Positions 1 to 8,337 of a stretch of 64,000 nucleotides of DNA are shown here, piece after piece. Within the stretch, counting starts at the first letter, position 1. Every line of letters starts with the position of its first letter. This DNA comes from Paraflavitalea devenefica (lineage in GTDB: Bacteria; Bacteroidota; Bacteroidia; Chitinophagales; Chitinophagaceae), in assembly GCF_011759375.1 (NCBI RefSeq), contig NZ_JAARML010000003.1:682001-746000 (forward strand). Direction: 5' to 3'. The translations under genes were made by a program, and so were the position numbers. Under the pieces are notes generated by a model. The model had not been told where the DNA came from. It saw only the letters and a program-made list of their open reading frames with translations, and made no database searches.

Positions 1-1373
1 CTTACAAGTTGCATTTCCCACATTAATCGTTCATCTTGATTTAAATGATCCAAATAAAGAATTGTTGTCCCGTCAAAGTCAAAATCATCCAGTGGGTTCT
101 TTTCCTCCTGCAAACCTGTAGGATCCATATCGAAATACTCTTCTAAACTACGTAACGCCCTTTTACTTGCTTCAAATGTGCTCCGATAATAGGAAATGCC
201 ATTCGTAGGGATCGTAATTTGAGGAGTTGTATTTCTTGCAAGCAATCTTGAAATCGCAGTCTGCAACCTAGATAAAGAAGCTGGCTCTCCGCTGGATTTC
301 AATCCATCTGCGATATCCTCAATTAACAACGCCGCTTGTTCTGAGCTAGTTCTAAAAAGATACTCAGCGTCCCTTGGCGAATCTAAGTCTTGAAAGCGTA
401 AACTAATCCTACGAACATCTACTGATCTTTTTTGTGCCAATTTAATAAGAGAAGCTACCTCCGAATCCGCATACGGATCACGAGTCATTGGTACAATTAA
501 TCTGAACTTGCCAAATAGCTGTTTTGCTTGCTCATAAACTTTTTCATCGATTTCAGGTTGCCATCCTGAAGGCTGAATATGATCTACAAAATCCCAAAAA
601 AGTAGTTGCGAAATATCACCTTGTACATCAGTAAGAATTATTTTGTTTTTACTATCATGCTTCCGTATCTCATATGCTAGATTTTTTAGAAAAACAGTCT
701 TCCCTGATCCACTTTCACCCACAATGAAGATGTGCTTATTGTCTAATCTGTCAATATCCCATTTATACTCAATAAACTCTCTATCATTCCATCCATACGG
801 TTTATTTCCAAACCCAATCATGCCAAGATTAAGCCCCTTGTCTTTTACTCTTAAGATGTCTTTTAAGGTAGGAGATGGATCATCATCTTCATGCTTTAGT
901 TTTGGGAAAAAAAGCCTACTATGACCGGAAGGTGGCCTTTGAACAGCAGAATCTACAAACTCCCCAGGTTTTCCAGCAATAGGAGACAATTCTCTTGTTA
1001 AAGCCACCTGTATTACCATCGGCTGGTGGGTGTGGGGTCCATTGATTTCCTCAAGTGGCACAGTAGGATCCATAAGGTTATCCTCCTGATAAAGCATGCT
1101 TGTCCTTTCTGGATTAAAGGGTGAAACAGCCTTCAAACCTATAATCCTACCTGCATACCAAAAATCTTTATAATCATTAGTGACAATACCTTCTGTCTTT
1201 CTATCCCTGATCAATATCGAAGCCCCTAAAGCCAATTGTGGCATCTTTTCTGGGTCATTTATTACATATTCAGCTAGAGCTCCTTTTTCATCAATAGAAA
1301 ACGGAGTATTAATATCGTGATATGGTTTAGCAACTTCCAGCATATGTGATTTCGTTTCGCTGTTTTGTGACAT
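1..1373 (-). CDS. HerA/FtsK-like P-loop ATPase (DUF87-type), 3' end cut by window edge
   Basis: The reading frame is open from ATG at 1373 down to base 1, giving at least 457 residues with no stop. The Walker A motif GESGSGKT lies at residues about 219-226 (bases 696-719). It is followed some 25 residues later by LTDVQGD, which resembles the D-x-x-GE segment of HerA-type hexameric DNA translocases. The first ~200 residues carry no motif I recognise but could hold the HAS-barrel typical of HerA. The gene starts 11 bp after the NurA-like gene in the same direction, so the two are probably co-transcribed. HerA normally pumps DNA through a ring and docks NurA to resect DNA ends. In bacteria, HerA-type ATPases paired with nuclease or SIR2 partners act in phage defence. 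A defence role here is inference. The C-terminal part is outside the window. Confidence 0.8.
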   Translation of the reverse strand, partial: MSQNSETKSHMLEVAKPYHDINTPFSIDEKGALAEYVINDPEKMPQLALGASILIRDRKTEGIVTNDYKDFWYAGRIIGLKAVSPFNPERTSMLYQEDNLMDPTVPLEEINGPHTHQPMVIQVALTRELSPIAGKPGEFVDSAVQRPPSGHSRLFFPKLKHEDDDPSPTLKDILRVKDKGLNLGMIGFGNKPYGWNDREFIEYKWDIDRLDNKHIFIVGESGSGKTVFLKNLAYEIRKHDSKNKIILTDVQGDISQLLFWDFVDHIQPSGWQPEIDEKVYEQAKQLFGKFRLIVPMTRDPYADSEVASLIKLAQKRSVDVRRISLRFQDLDSPRDAEYLFRTSSEQAALLIEDIADGLKSSGEPASLSRLQTAISRLLARNTTPQITIPTNGISYYRSTFEASKRALRSLEEYFDMDPTGLQEEKNPLDDFDFDGTTILYLDHLNQDERLMWEMQLV

Positions 1374-1384
1374 TTTAAAGAATT

Positions 1385-2671
1385 TTAGAATTCGACTAAC
1401 CCAAGCTTCTTCTTATCGAATGCGGCTTTCATTTGTTGCTCGATTAACGTACGGTCATGATCTAATATACATCTTTCAGATGCAGCAGCAATTACTAATG
1501 GTTTATCTCCTCCTAACTCAAACTGCCAGATTGCTGCTGATATTGCAAATTCAACTTGCTGTTTGTTTTCCTGCCACATAAATTTGGGGATTTCGATCCT
1601 TACAAAACTGTAAGGTTTAGCCCTTTTATGATAGTAGCAGGTAAGAGGTTTCAATCCTTCAAAGCCTTCCTTTTCAATAATCTGTTGCCTAGTCTTTTCG
1701 ACGTACTCTATTAGTGGAGTACGGTATCCAGGTTTCAGTATTTTCTTTAGAAGCAAGACATCTGTACCAAAGGAATTAATGACTCTACCTGTAATATGCT
1801 GGTTTGGGAAATATTTCTCTATAAGATGAGGATATGCATTTAAAGTATTAATTAACACTCTAGAGTCAGTTATCTTTGACGACAATGCAATAAAAGTTTT
1901 CTTTTTGTTTGACCACCCCAATAATTTCTGTAACCCATTTTGGATATCTGAAACTTTACTACTGTTTGAAAAGAGTGCCCCATCCTTTATACAGACCAAA
2001 GGACTTTTATCTGCAACCTCAAAATCATCAATTGAAAGAAGTTCGAGTGAATGTTGGAACTTAACCGCTAAACCTAGAGATTGAGAACTTGGAGCCTTTT
2101 TAAATTTTTCGTAATTGTATTTGAAAATAAAAGCCTGACCCTTACTTTTTAAGAGATGATCATAAATTGGACTATCTGAAGAATTAATTAATTCATTATA
2201 AGTGTGCAAAGTGTATGCACTATCAAAGATATTGTTGTCTAATACTAAGATTGCAGACGCATCTCTACTTTTTGTATAGAAGTATGGTTTATCAAAACCC
2301 TTGGTATATTTAAAGTTTACAATCGATGATCGTGCGAGAATTAAATGAAATGACGTTGTTAAGATTCTATTATTAGCACCGGTAATTCCTATTATATTTA
2401 AACCATCCAACTCGTTTGATCCAGGAAATTTCACTTCCTTAATTTCTGGAGATTCTATAACCTTTATTAGATTCGCATCAATCATTGTATCATCTTCCTC
2501 ATCTTCGCCATAAATATCTTGATCAATTGATTCCAACTCCTCATCTGATACCGAAGAAAAAGGCAAATCAATCGGCCCCCGTGGAGGAAGCGAATCGTAT
2601 TTTTCGCCGTCAACTAAGCTATCCAATATGCCAGTAAAAGCGCTTAAAATATCCTTTTCCAAAGCATTCAT
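1385..2671 (-). CDS. NurA-like nuclease domain protein
   Basis: This 428-aa protein resembles the NurA fold in motif order. A DG motif after a hydrophobic strand is found at VCIKDGAL (D230, G231). A lysine-containing strand follows, FIALSSKIT (about 260-268). FVRIEIP at 356-362 matches the conserved R-x-E-x-P segment, and a final AAASERCIL/DHD segment lies at about 395-406. The first metal-binding motif, usually DGS, appears as GITGAN (95-100), so the expected Asp is missing. An acidic stretch lies at 43-65. NurA is a 5'-3' nuclease that works with the HerA ATPase. The HerA-like gene follows by 11 bp and the XRE regulator precedes by 1 bp, so the three form one operon. The family call rests on motif pattern only, and activity is uncertain given the altered motif I. 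Confidence 0.6.
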   Translation of the reverse strand: MNALEKDILSAFTGILDSLVDGEKYDSLPPRGPIDLPFSSVSDEELESIDQDIYGEDEEDDTMIDANLIKVIESPEIKEVKFPGSNELDGLNIIGITGANNRILTTSFHLILARSSIVNFKYTKGFDKPYFYTKSRDASAILVLDNNIFDSAYTLHTYNELINSSDSPIYDHLLKSKGQAFIFKYNYEKFKKAPSSQSLGLAVKFQHSLELLSIDDFEVADKSPLVCIKDGALFSNSSKVSDIQNGLQKLLGWSNKKKTFIALSSKITDSRVLINTLNAYPHLIEKYFPNQHITGRVINSFGTDVLLLKKILKPGYRTPLIEYVEKTRQQIIEKEGFEGLKPLTCYYHKRAKPYSFVRIEIPKFMWQENKQQVEFAISAAIWQFELGGDKPLVIAAASERCILDHDRTLIEQQMKAAFDKKKLGLVEF

Positions 2672-2672
2672 T

Positions 2673-2882
2673 TTATTTTTTTGATGACCATAAAAGATCC
2701 TTTACATCCACTCCTAGAACGTTGGCAACATCCAATAATGTCTCTAAAGATGGTTGCATTTCGTTATTACACCATCGAGAAACAGTTGTTGGATTTTTTT
2801 TCATTTTTTCAGCCAACCATTTATTAGTCAAGCCTTTTTCCGCAAGCACCACGCGAAGCCTGTTTATTTCGTTTTTTGTCAT
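2673..2882 (-). CDS. XRE/Cro-type helix-turn-helix regulator
   Basis: This is a 69-aa protein starting MTKNEINRLR and ending just 1 bp before the NurA-like start codon. The HTH_3 pattern is complete: LAEKGLTNKWLAEKM (helices 1-2), then NPTTVSRWCNNEMQP (recognition helix) and LETLLDVANVLGVDV. An upstream in-frame ATG at 2921 would add 13 hydrophobic residues (MKFVYIFAYYAKI). I prefer the ATG at 2882 because XRE proteins normally begin right at the first helix. It is most likely an autorepressor of the XRE-nurA-herA cassette. Such regulators commonly keep toxic defence modules off. That the operator lies in the 160 bp upstream is inference. Confidence 0.85.
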   Translation of the reverse strand: MTKNEINRLRVVLAEKGLTNKWLAEKMKKNPTTVSRWCNNEMQPSLETLLDVANVLGVDVKDLLWSSKK

Positions 2883-3044
2883 GATTTTAGCGTAATACGC
2901 AAATATATATACAAATTTCATCTAAATACGAACAAATTAGATCAATTTTAAATGAGTTATGGAATTTCAAAGAATTGACATTGACTTCTTCAGTTTTTCA
3001 ACTTTTTAAGCTGCCTGATTGTAATTGCATCAAATACTTATCAT

Positions 3045-3753
3045 ATGGATCGACTGGATTTGAGGAAGTTGATATCGGCTATAACTTTCAACCAACCATT
3101 GTATACCAACTACATTGCGGAGCAATTTGCCAACCAGCACCAACAAAACCATCAACAATTCCCTTTTTGGCCCTTCCAGGCTACCCGGCGGAAAATGGCT
3201 GCCCATTACTGGTTCCGGCAAGTACTCTCCAATTTTGGGATTATCCTAACGGTTGGATTATTGATTACTATACCGTTTTACACGGATTGGCGAGAGGTAT
3301 TACCTTCTGTTTTTATGGGTGGTTTAGGGAGCTTCCTAACGCTAACAGGGTTTATCTATTTACCGGCATTTTATTCCAATTTTATGCCCAAACTAGATAC
3401 GAGTGGCGGAGAAGGAAATCCTATTAAGCCAGGTAGAATCGGCCAAAAAGTGCAAACGGACGCAGTTTCCCATCCCGACTTTGACCATTATTTTTTACGT
3501 TTTCTCAAAAATGGGTCAGTTTCCACTACCAGCAGTCAATAACCAATCGGCCGAACTTATGAATCAATTGTTTGGTTCAGATAAGGACAAACTAAAACAA
3601 AACCTTTCCCGCCTTTATAAATATCCAGTTTTTTTTTCGGTGAAAGACCGGGCGGAAATACTAAAGGGCAGCAAGATCTTTTTTGAGGCACTAAATTCCC
3701 CTTCTGTTCTACAGGTTTTAAACCAGCTTGAACCGAAATTGCAAAGAGCCTGA
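3045..3753 (+). pseudogene. small two-TM membrane protein, frameshifted into two ORFs
   Basis: The frame from 3045 codes for MDRLDLRKLIS..., with two hydrophobic segments (LSNFGIILTVGLLITIPFY and VFMGGLGSFLTLTGFIYL), then a charged tail to about 3490. From there sensible coding continues in another frame, as ...YVFSKMGQFPLPAVNNQ... ending LEPKLQRA at 3753. The join falls at a run of six T (3491-3496). Removing one T fuses the halves into one protein of about 235 aa. I do not recognise the family. The N-half is membrane-anchored and the C-half (NAELMNQ-like to LEPKLQ) is helical. It is oriented away from the XRE cassette. It could be a real disabled gene of the island or a homopolymer sequencing error. 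Confidence 0.5.
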
Positions 3754-3954
3754 CGGTCCACTTTTTCATTTTACCCTGAACTCCTCTACTTCTAAGTACA
3801 CTTAGCTTGTTCCTGCCTTCCATTTTAGGTAGGTTGCCAGTCTAAACGTTATGTATATGCAAGATTTAGTGAAGAACGGTACTACCTTATTTGAAATAAT
3901 AATGTTAGTTTAACTTAAACTACTTTCGTTCAAATATTTTCAGTGGCATAAGCC

Positions 3955-5184
3955 CTACCACTCCATATCAGAATAAAGCTGGTAATGAAGCTTTTTGTTT
4001 CTTGCGGCTTGATATGCGTCCTTATACCTTTTTATGAATTCATTCTTTGATTCACAATTCCTCGCAAATTCAATTATTCGTTCATAATTCCAGAAGTTAT
4101 TGGGTTTCTTCAAATATGCCATATGTGCACACACCATTTGTAATATACCTTTCTGCATGGCAGCGTTATAAGCACTTCCATAATTATTTTCAAAATCAAC
4201 TCTTGATTTACAATCTCTAGCAACCATTAAAATGTTTTCTTCAGTCCAATGTTTGTAAGGTTTCCTTTTCCCTTTAAAATGACTGCAGCAATCATCCAGC
4301 CAACCATTTTTGAGAGCAGCTCCATAGGCCGAGGCATGCTTAGAATAGAATTCTTTTCGTGACGCGCATGTCTTAGCTGCCTTTAAGCAGTTGCCTTTTG
4401 TCCACAATATAATATTGCCACCGACAGCACCAGGTTTCATTCTATTCAATATAGTCCAACCATTAATTGAATACTGTTTAACCCATTCATTTTCTTTTTC
4501 CGCGGCCTCACGTACAGGCAAAAAATCTGTTTTTATTATGAGGGTAGGGATAAGACCGGATTTATTGCGATACATTGTGACTGCGTCAGTCTGAGAACTA
4601 ATTCTGTGTTTTTCACGATTTTTCATATCGAAAGTAAGTCCTACATAGACATATTTATCTGAAAATTCATATGCATACACTAGTTTATTCTGGGCATTAC
4701 CGATCCTACGCATATGCACGCAAATATCATCCATTACTCCCATACTTTGCGCGGCTGTGTAAGCTCCTGGAGATCCTTTACAAAACTCTATTCGTGATTC
4801 ATATTTCATGGCTTCTAATATCAAATTAATACCTTCGCGCCAAAAGCCTTTTGTTTTTCGTTTCGAAACCATATGAGTACACACTTCATCTAGCCAACCT
4901 TTGTCTTGAGCGGCTTGATAAGCGGCGGAACCATTTTTGAAAAAATCAAAACGGTTTCTATGTTTTAGAGCTTCAACTCTACACAATTTTTTGGTCCAAT
5001 ATCCTTTAGGTTTCTGCTTTTCTTCCATATGGGCAACACAACGATCGAAGCAACCAAGAATTTTGGCAGCCCTATGTGCATTTCTTTCATTCTCGAAAAA
5101 ATCAGATTTAGTTTTGTGTTTTGCTGCTATCTGAATTAGCTCGACTTCAGTATAAGAATTTACAGATCTACGCTTTTTCTTCAT
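3955..5184 (-). CDS. GIY-YIG nuclease-like domain embedded in helical repeats
   Basis: This 409-aa protein has a GIY-YIG-type core at residues about 167-255. The paired motif appears as LVYAYEFSD and VYVGLTFDMKNREKHR, and a glutamate-rich helix follows (AAEKENEWVKQY). Repeats of roughly 40-50 residues lie on both sides of the core: about three before and three or four after. Their pattern is W-T/K...L.A..C.SR.dF..g..AY.AA...GWLD.vC.HM. Such repeats flank GIY-YIG and other homing-type nucleases of phages and probably bind DNA. The gene lies inside the AT-rich island, transcribed towards the frameshifted gene, with a long non-coding stretch (3754-3954) after it. It may be a selfish homing nuclease or a restriction/defence effector. 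I can support nuclease-like but not the target. Confidence 0.65.
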   Translation of the reverse strand: MKKKRRSVNSYTEVELIQIAAKHKTKSDFFENERNAHRAAKILGCFDRCVAHMEEKQKPKGYWTKKLCRVEALKHRNRFDFFKNGSAAYQAAQDKGWLDEVCTHMVSKRKTKGFWREGINLILEAMKYESRIEFCKGSPGAYTAAQSMGVMDDICVHMRRIGNAQNKLVYAYEFSDKYVYVGLTFDMKNREKHRISSQTDAVTMYRNKSGLIPTLIIKTDFLPVREAAEKENEWVKQYSINGWTILNRMKPGAVGGNIILWTKGNCLKAAKTCASRKEFYSKHASAYGAALKNGWLDDCCSHFKGKRKPYKHWTEENILMVARDCKSRVDFENNYGSAYNAAMQKGILQMVCAHMAYLKKPNNFWNYERIIEFARNCESKNEFIKRYKDAYQAARNKKLHYQLYSDMEW

Positions 5185-5217
5185 ACATATATGTTAAATT
5201 ATTACCCCGCACTAACC

Positions 5218-5665
5218 TCATTCATCACGGGCCAACCAGAGTTCTTTTATTTTTTGCGCTGCTTCTTCGGGTGAAATCCGAATATATTTATAAAAATCTT
5301 TAGTTCGTTTGTACCCGCTAATCTTCATAATTGTCGCCCGAGTTCCTTGTTTAGTTGAGCGGCATTACCAAAGGGGGGTAATTTTTCGGAAACACATCGT
5401 TGTTTTGGTTCCAATAATTTGGAGGGATTTTGATTCCCGTATGCAGCAGTGTTCTGTTAGGTGCTTTGTAACAGTACTGGATAAACACAGTCGCCGTTCC
5501 ATCTTCATGAACTCTTTCGCACGACAAGTGAGGGAAATTGGTAGCACCATTCCTTGACATTTTTGCGGCCTCGCATCGGATAATCCTGCAGGTCGATTTG
5601 AGGTCGTTGAAACAAATTGCCAAAGCTGAAATAAAGGAGGGAAGAACGAGCTGGTGCTTTTTCAA
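5218..5665 (-). pseudogene. tyrosine recombinase (integrase) remnant with internal deletion
   Basis: The N-terminal ORF (5351-5665) ends in a clear Bacteroidota arm-type DNA-binding domain: TATVFIQYCYKAPNRTLLHT followed by GIKIPPNYWNQ. It stops at 5351. In a different frame just downstream, bases about 5355-5218 encode TIMKISGYKRTKDFYKYIRI then SPEEAAQKIKELW and a stop. This is the typical C-terminal end of the same family (the region after the R-H-x-x-H/Y catalytic box). The catalytic core of roughly 250-300 residues is missing, so the element cannot move by its own integrase. Its position directly after the 3' end of tRNA-Asp, pointing away from it, is the usual arrangement for tRNA-integrated islands. 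Confidence 0.75.
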
Positions 5666-5728
5666 TCCCTTGAAAGTAAAGCCCTATAAAAACAAAAAAG
5701 GTCCATCATTGCTGATGAACCTTAGATG

Positions 5729-5802
5729 CGGACCGGACGGGACTCGAACCCGCGACCTCCGCCGTGACAGGGCGGCATTCTAACCAACTGAACTACCGAT
5801 CC
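5729..5802 (-). tRNA. tRNA-Asp (anticodon GTC)
   Basis: The reverse strand folds as a complete cloverleaf. The acceptor stem is GGATCGG paired with CCGGTCC and the discriminator base is G. The D arm is AGTTCAGTTGGTTAGA and the anticodon loop is CTGTCAC with GTC. The T arm contains GGGTTCGA. No CCA is encoded. The gene is the probable attachment site of the island that lies to its 3' side (lower coordinates). Confidence 0.95.
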
Positions 5803-5837
5803 AATATGTTGAGCGAATTGATCGCTGAAGAACTTCT

Positions 5838-5916
5838 TTTGTACCCGGTAAGGGAGTTGAACCCGCATCACCGTCCCAAACTGCAAACCCCTCGTAACCA
5901 ATCCCTTCTGCTCACC
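5838..5916 (-). other. tRNA-like sequence, degenerate, 3' half only
   Basis: On the minus strand this stretch contains GGTTA (D-loop-like), a GTTTGGGAC anticodon-loop-like segment and GCGGGTTCAACTCCC, which resembles a T arm with a TTCAACT loop. I cannot pair a full acceptor stem or a clean anticodon stem, so it does not look like a working tRNA. It sits in the same orientation about 35 bp upstream of tRNA-Asp. It may be a decayed tRNA or chance resemblance. The rest of the 390-bp gap (5803-6193) shows no gene. Confidence 0.25.
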
Positions 5917-6193
5917 GTTTTATCGTTTTTGGGATGGCAAAGATAGCAGTTTTTTTATTCGAACCAACAAAAAAATCATATTTCTGAAACTTTTCTTCCC
6001 AGCCCCATGACCACCGGGATCTTCCCAATAAATCCCCACCAGGCATCCGGTTCTCATGTCCAGCCATAAGCGCCCTACCGGCTACCCCAAACAAGTGCAA
6101 ATACGCCCATTCCTGGTTAAAATCCCTTTAAGGCCTTTCTGCCAGACCTCGTAATTTGGCGACTGGTAATTTCAAATAGCCAGCCTTTAGTTT

Positions 6194-8161
6194 ATGAGAA
6201 AATTCATGTGTCTTTTTATAGCAGCTTGCCTTTGTCTATACACTGTACAGGCGGCCGACCACGAACTCCGCTCTCCCGATGGTAATATCATCATCAGGGT
6301 CAGTTCGGGCAGCACCATTCAATGGAGCGTGCTGTTTAAGAATGAAACGATTCTTTCCCCCTCCGGCATTTCCATTACGCTCGATGGGAAGAAATTCCCG
6401 GCCCACAAAACACACCTGCTCAGGCAATTCACCACTGTCCACCAGGATTCTATCTTCTCCATCGTGCCGGTAAAGAACTCCTGGATACCCGATACCTACA
6501 AAGAACTGAAGCTGTTATTTACCGGCGGCATTACGCTCGTTTTCCGGGCCTACAACAATGGCGTTGCCTACCGCTTTGAGCTGGGTAGAAAAGAGCCTTC
6601 CCTGAAAGTAGACGCCGAAGAAGTAAATTTTAACCTCGATCCCAACAACCTGGCCTGGTGGCCCGAAGAGAACAACCCGGAATTCATCTCCCATTATGAA
6701 GCGCTGTTTAACAAAAAGAAGCTGGATACGATTCCCCAGCACAAATATGCTTACCTGCCCCTGTACCAGTCCACACCCGGCGGCACAAAACTGGTCATTA
6801 CCGAAAGTGACCTCTACGATTATCCCAACCTCTTCCTCTTTCCAAAAGGAGGCGGAAAGCTGGAAGGCAAATTCCCGCCCGCTGTATTAAAAAGCTATGT
6901 GGCGCCACGGACCGACCGCAGGGAGGTACTGGCTGAAAAAGCATCCTATATTGCTGATACGAAAGGTACCAGGACCTTGCCCTGGCGACTGATCATGATC
7001 GCGCCCGACGATGTATCGCTGCTCTCCAATGAATTGGTTTTTCAATTGGCTACGCCTGCGGATAAAGGGAATTACGATTGGATAAAACCCGGCAAAGTGG
7101 CCTGGGATTGGTACAATGCCAACAACCTCTTCGGGGTGAATTTTGAATCGGGTATCAACAACCAGACCTACAAATACTATATTGATTTTGCTGCCCGCTT
7201 TGGATTGGAATACGTGATCCTCGATGAAGGCTGGTCGCGCACGACCACCGATGTGAGTGCGCCCCGCAAAGAAATTGATGTGCCCGAACTGGTAAAGTAC
7301 GGAGCGGCTAAAGGAGTAGGTATCATCTTATGGAGCCTGTGGCGCCCCATAGACGAAAAAACGGATTCGCTATTGGACCGGTTTGTAGCATGGGGCGTAA
7401 AAGGGATCAAAGTCGATTTCATACAAAGAGCCGATCAATACACCGTTAATTATTATGAAAGGGTGGCCAAAGCCTGTATGGCAAGGAAACTGCTGGTAGA
7501 TTTCCATGGCGCCTACAAACCTTCCGGCCTCAACCGGAAATATCCAAACGTGATCAACTACGAAGGCGTGAAAGGACTGGAAAACAACAAATGGGCCGAT
7601 TATATAACGCCGGAGCACAACCTGACCTTGCCCTTCACCAGGATGATGGCTGGTCCGATGGATTACACGCCCGGCGCCATGCGCAACTCCGTTAAAAAAG
7701 AATTTCAGGTTTCCTTCAACCAACCGGTAAGTCGCGGCACACGCGCACACCAGGCTGCTATGTATGTACTATATGAAAGCCCCCTTCAGATGCTGGCGGA
7801 AACGCCTTCGCTCTACCTGCAGGATACAGCCTTCACCCGGTTTATTGCCGGCATACCCACTACCTGGAACCGGAGCATTCCCTTGCAGGGTAAGATCGGT
7901 ACGTATGCTGCGGTGGCCAGGCAGCAGGGCGAAAAATGGTACATAGGTGCTATGACCGATTGGGAGGAAAGAACACTCGAAGCTAAACTCGATTTTCTCC
8001 CTGAAGGCAACTACAGGATGGATATACTTACCGACGGTGTGAATGCCGCCAAATATGCCGTTGACTATAAACTGGAGACCAGGCAGGTAAAAAAAGGAGA
8101 TATACTAAACATGAAAATGGCTTCCGGCGGCGGATGGGTCGCTATTCTCTCCCCACTATAA
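6194..8161 (+). CDS. GH97 family glycosidase (alpha-glucosidase/alpha-galactosidase), secreted
   Basis: This 655-aa protein has a signal peptide (MRKFMCLFIAACLCLYTVQA). The N-terminal beta-sandwich (about 25-260) begins DHELRSPDGNI, as in SusB-like enzymes. A TIM barrel follows, with WDWYNANN, YVILDEGW and GIKVDF; a C-terminal beta domain ends the protein. D408 in KVDF sits where the retaining (alpha-galactosidase-type) GH97 subgroup has its nucleophile. E457 in NYEGVKG lies in the segment that carries a base in the inverting subgroup. I therefore lean to a retaining enzyme, without certainty. It is probably periplasmic and acts on alpha-linked oligosaccharides. It stands alone, with no SusC/SusD neighbours, and a strong terminator follows. 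Confidence 0.92.
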   Translation: MRKFMCLFIAACLCLYTVQAADHELRSPDGNIIIRVSSGSTIQWSVLFKNETILSPSGISITLDGKKFPAHKTHLLRQFTTVHQDSIFSIVPVKNSWIPDTYKELKLLFTGGITLVFRAYNNGVAYRFELGRKEPSLKVDAEEVNFNLDPNNLAWWPEENNPEFISHYEALFNKKKLDTIPQHKYAYLPLYQSTPGGTKLVITESDLYDYPNLFLFPKGGGKLEGKFPPAVLKSYVAPRTDRREVLAEKASYIADTKGTRTLPWRLIMIAPDDVSLLSNELVFQLATPADKGNYDWIKPGKVAWDWYNANNLFGVNFESGINNQTYKYYIDFAARFGLEYVILDEGWSRTTTDVSAPRKEIDVPELVKYGAAKGVGIILWSLWRPIDEKTDSLLDRFVAWGVKGIKVDFIQRADQYTVNYYERVAKACMARKLLVDFHGAYKPSGLNRKYPNVINYEGVKGLENNKWADYITPEHNLTLPFTRMMAGPMDYTPGAMRNSVKKEFQVSFNQPVSRGTRAHQAAMYVLYESPLQMLAETPSLYLQDTAFTRFIAGIPTTWNRSIPLQGKIGTYAAVARQQGEKWYIGAMTDWEERTLEAKLDFLPEGNYRMDILTDGVNAAKYAVDYKLETRQVKKGDILNMKMASGGGWVAILSPL

Positions 8162-8192
8162 AAAGAACATCGTTTTTTCCCTATTAAGTAAG

Positions 8193-8217
8193 GCCCTGAA
8201 GCAATTCAGGGCTTTTT
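8193..8217 (+). terminator. Rho-independent terminator after the GH97 gene
   Basis: A perfect 8-bp stem, GCCCTGAA / TTCAGGGC with a GCAA loop, is followed by TTTTT. It lies 31 bp past the GH97 stop codon. Confidence 0.9.
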
Positions 8218-8337
8218 GTATGTTTAATACCCTGGCCTACAAATATTTTAAAAAAAGTGGAGACTCCCTGTCCAATTCTGTTCGGCCCGGTCATTATTCA
8301 GGTGTAGTTCAACATTGTTCAATAAAAAACATACAAA

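Noticed and set aside
2975..3427. 150-codon + frame overlapping the frameshifted membrane gene
   Set aside because: Composition is odd, it has no motif, and the other frame gives hydrophobic segments and a coherent C-terminal continuation.
5764..5946. 60-codon + frame beginning inside the tRNA
   Set aside because: It starts within the tRNA-Asp gene on the other strand and has no protein-like features.
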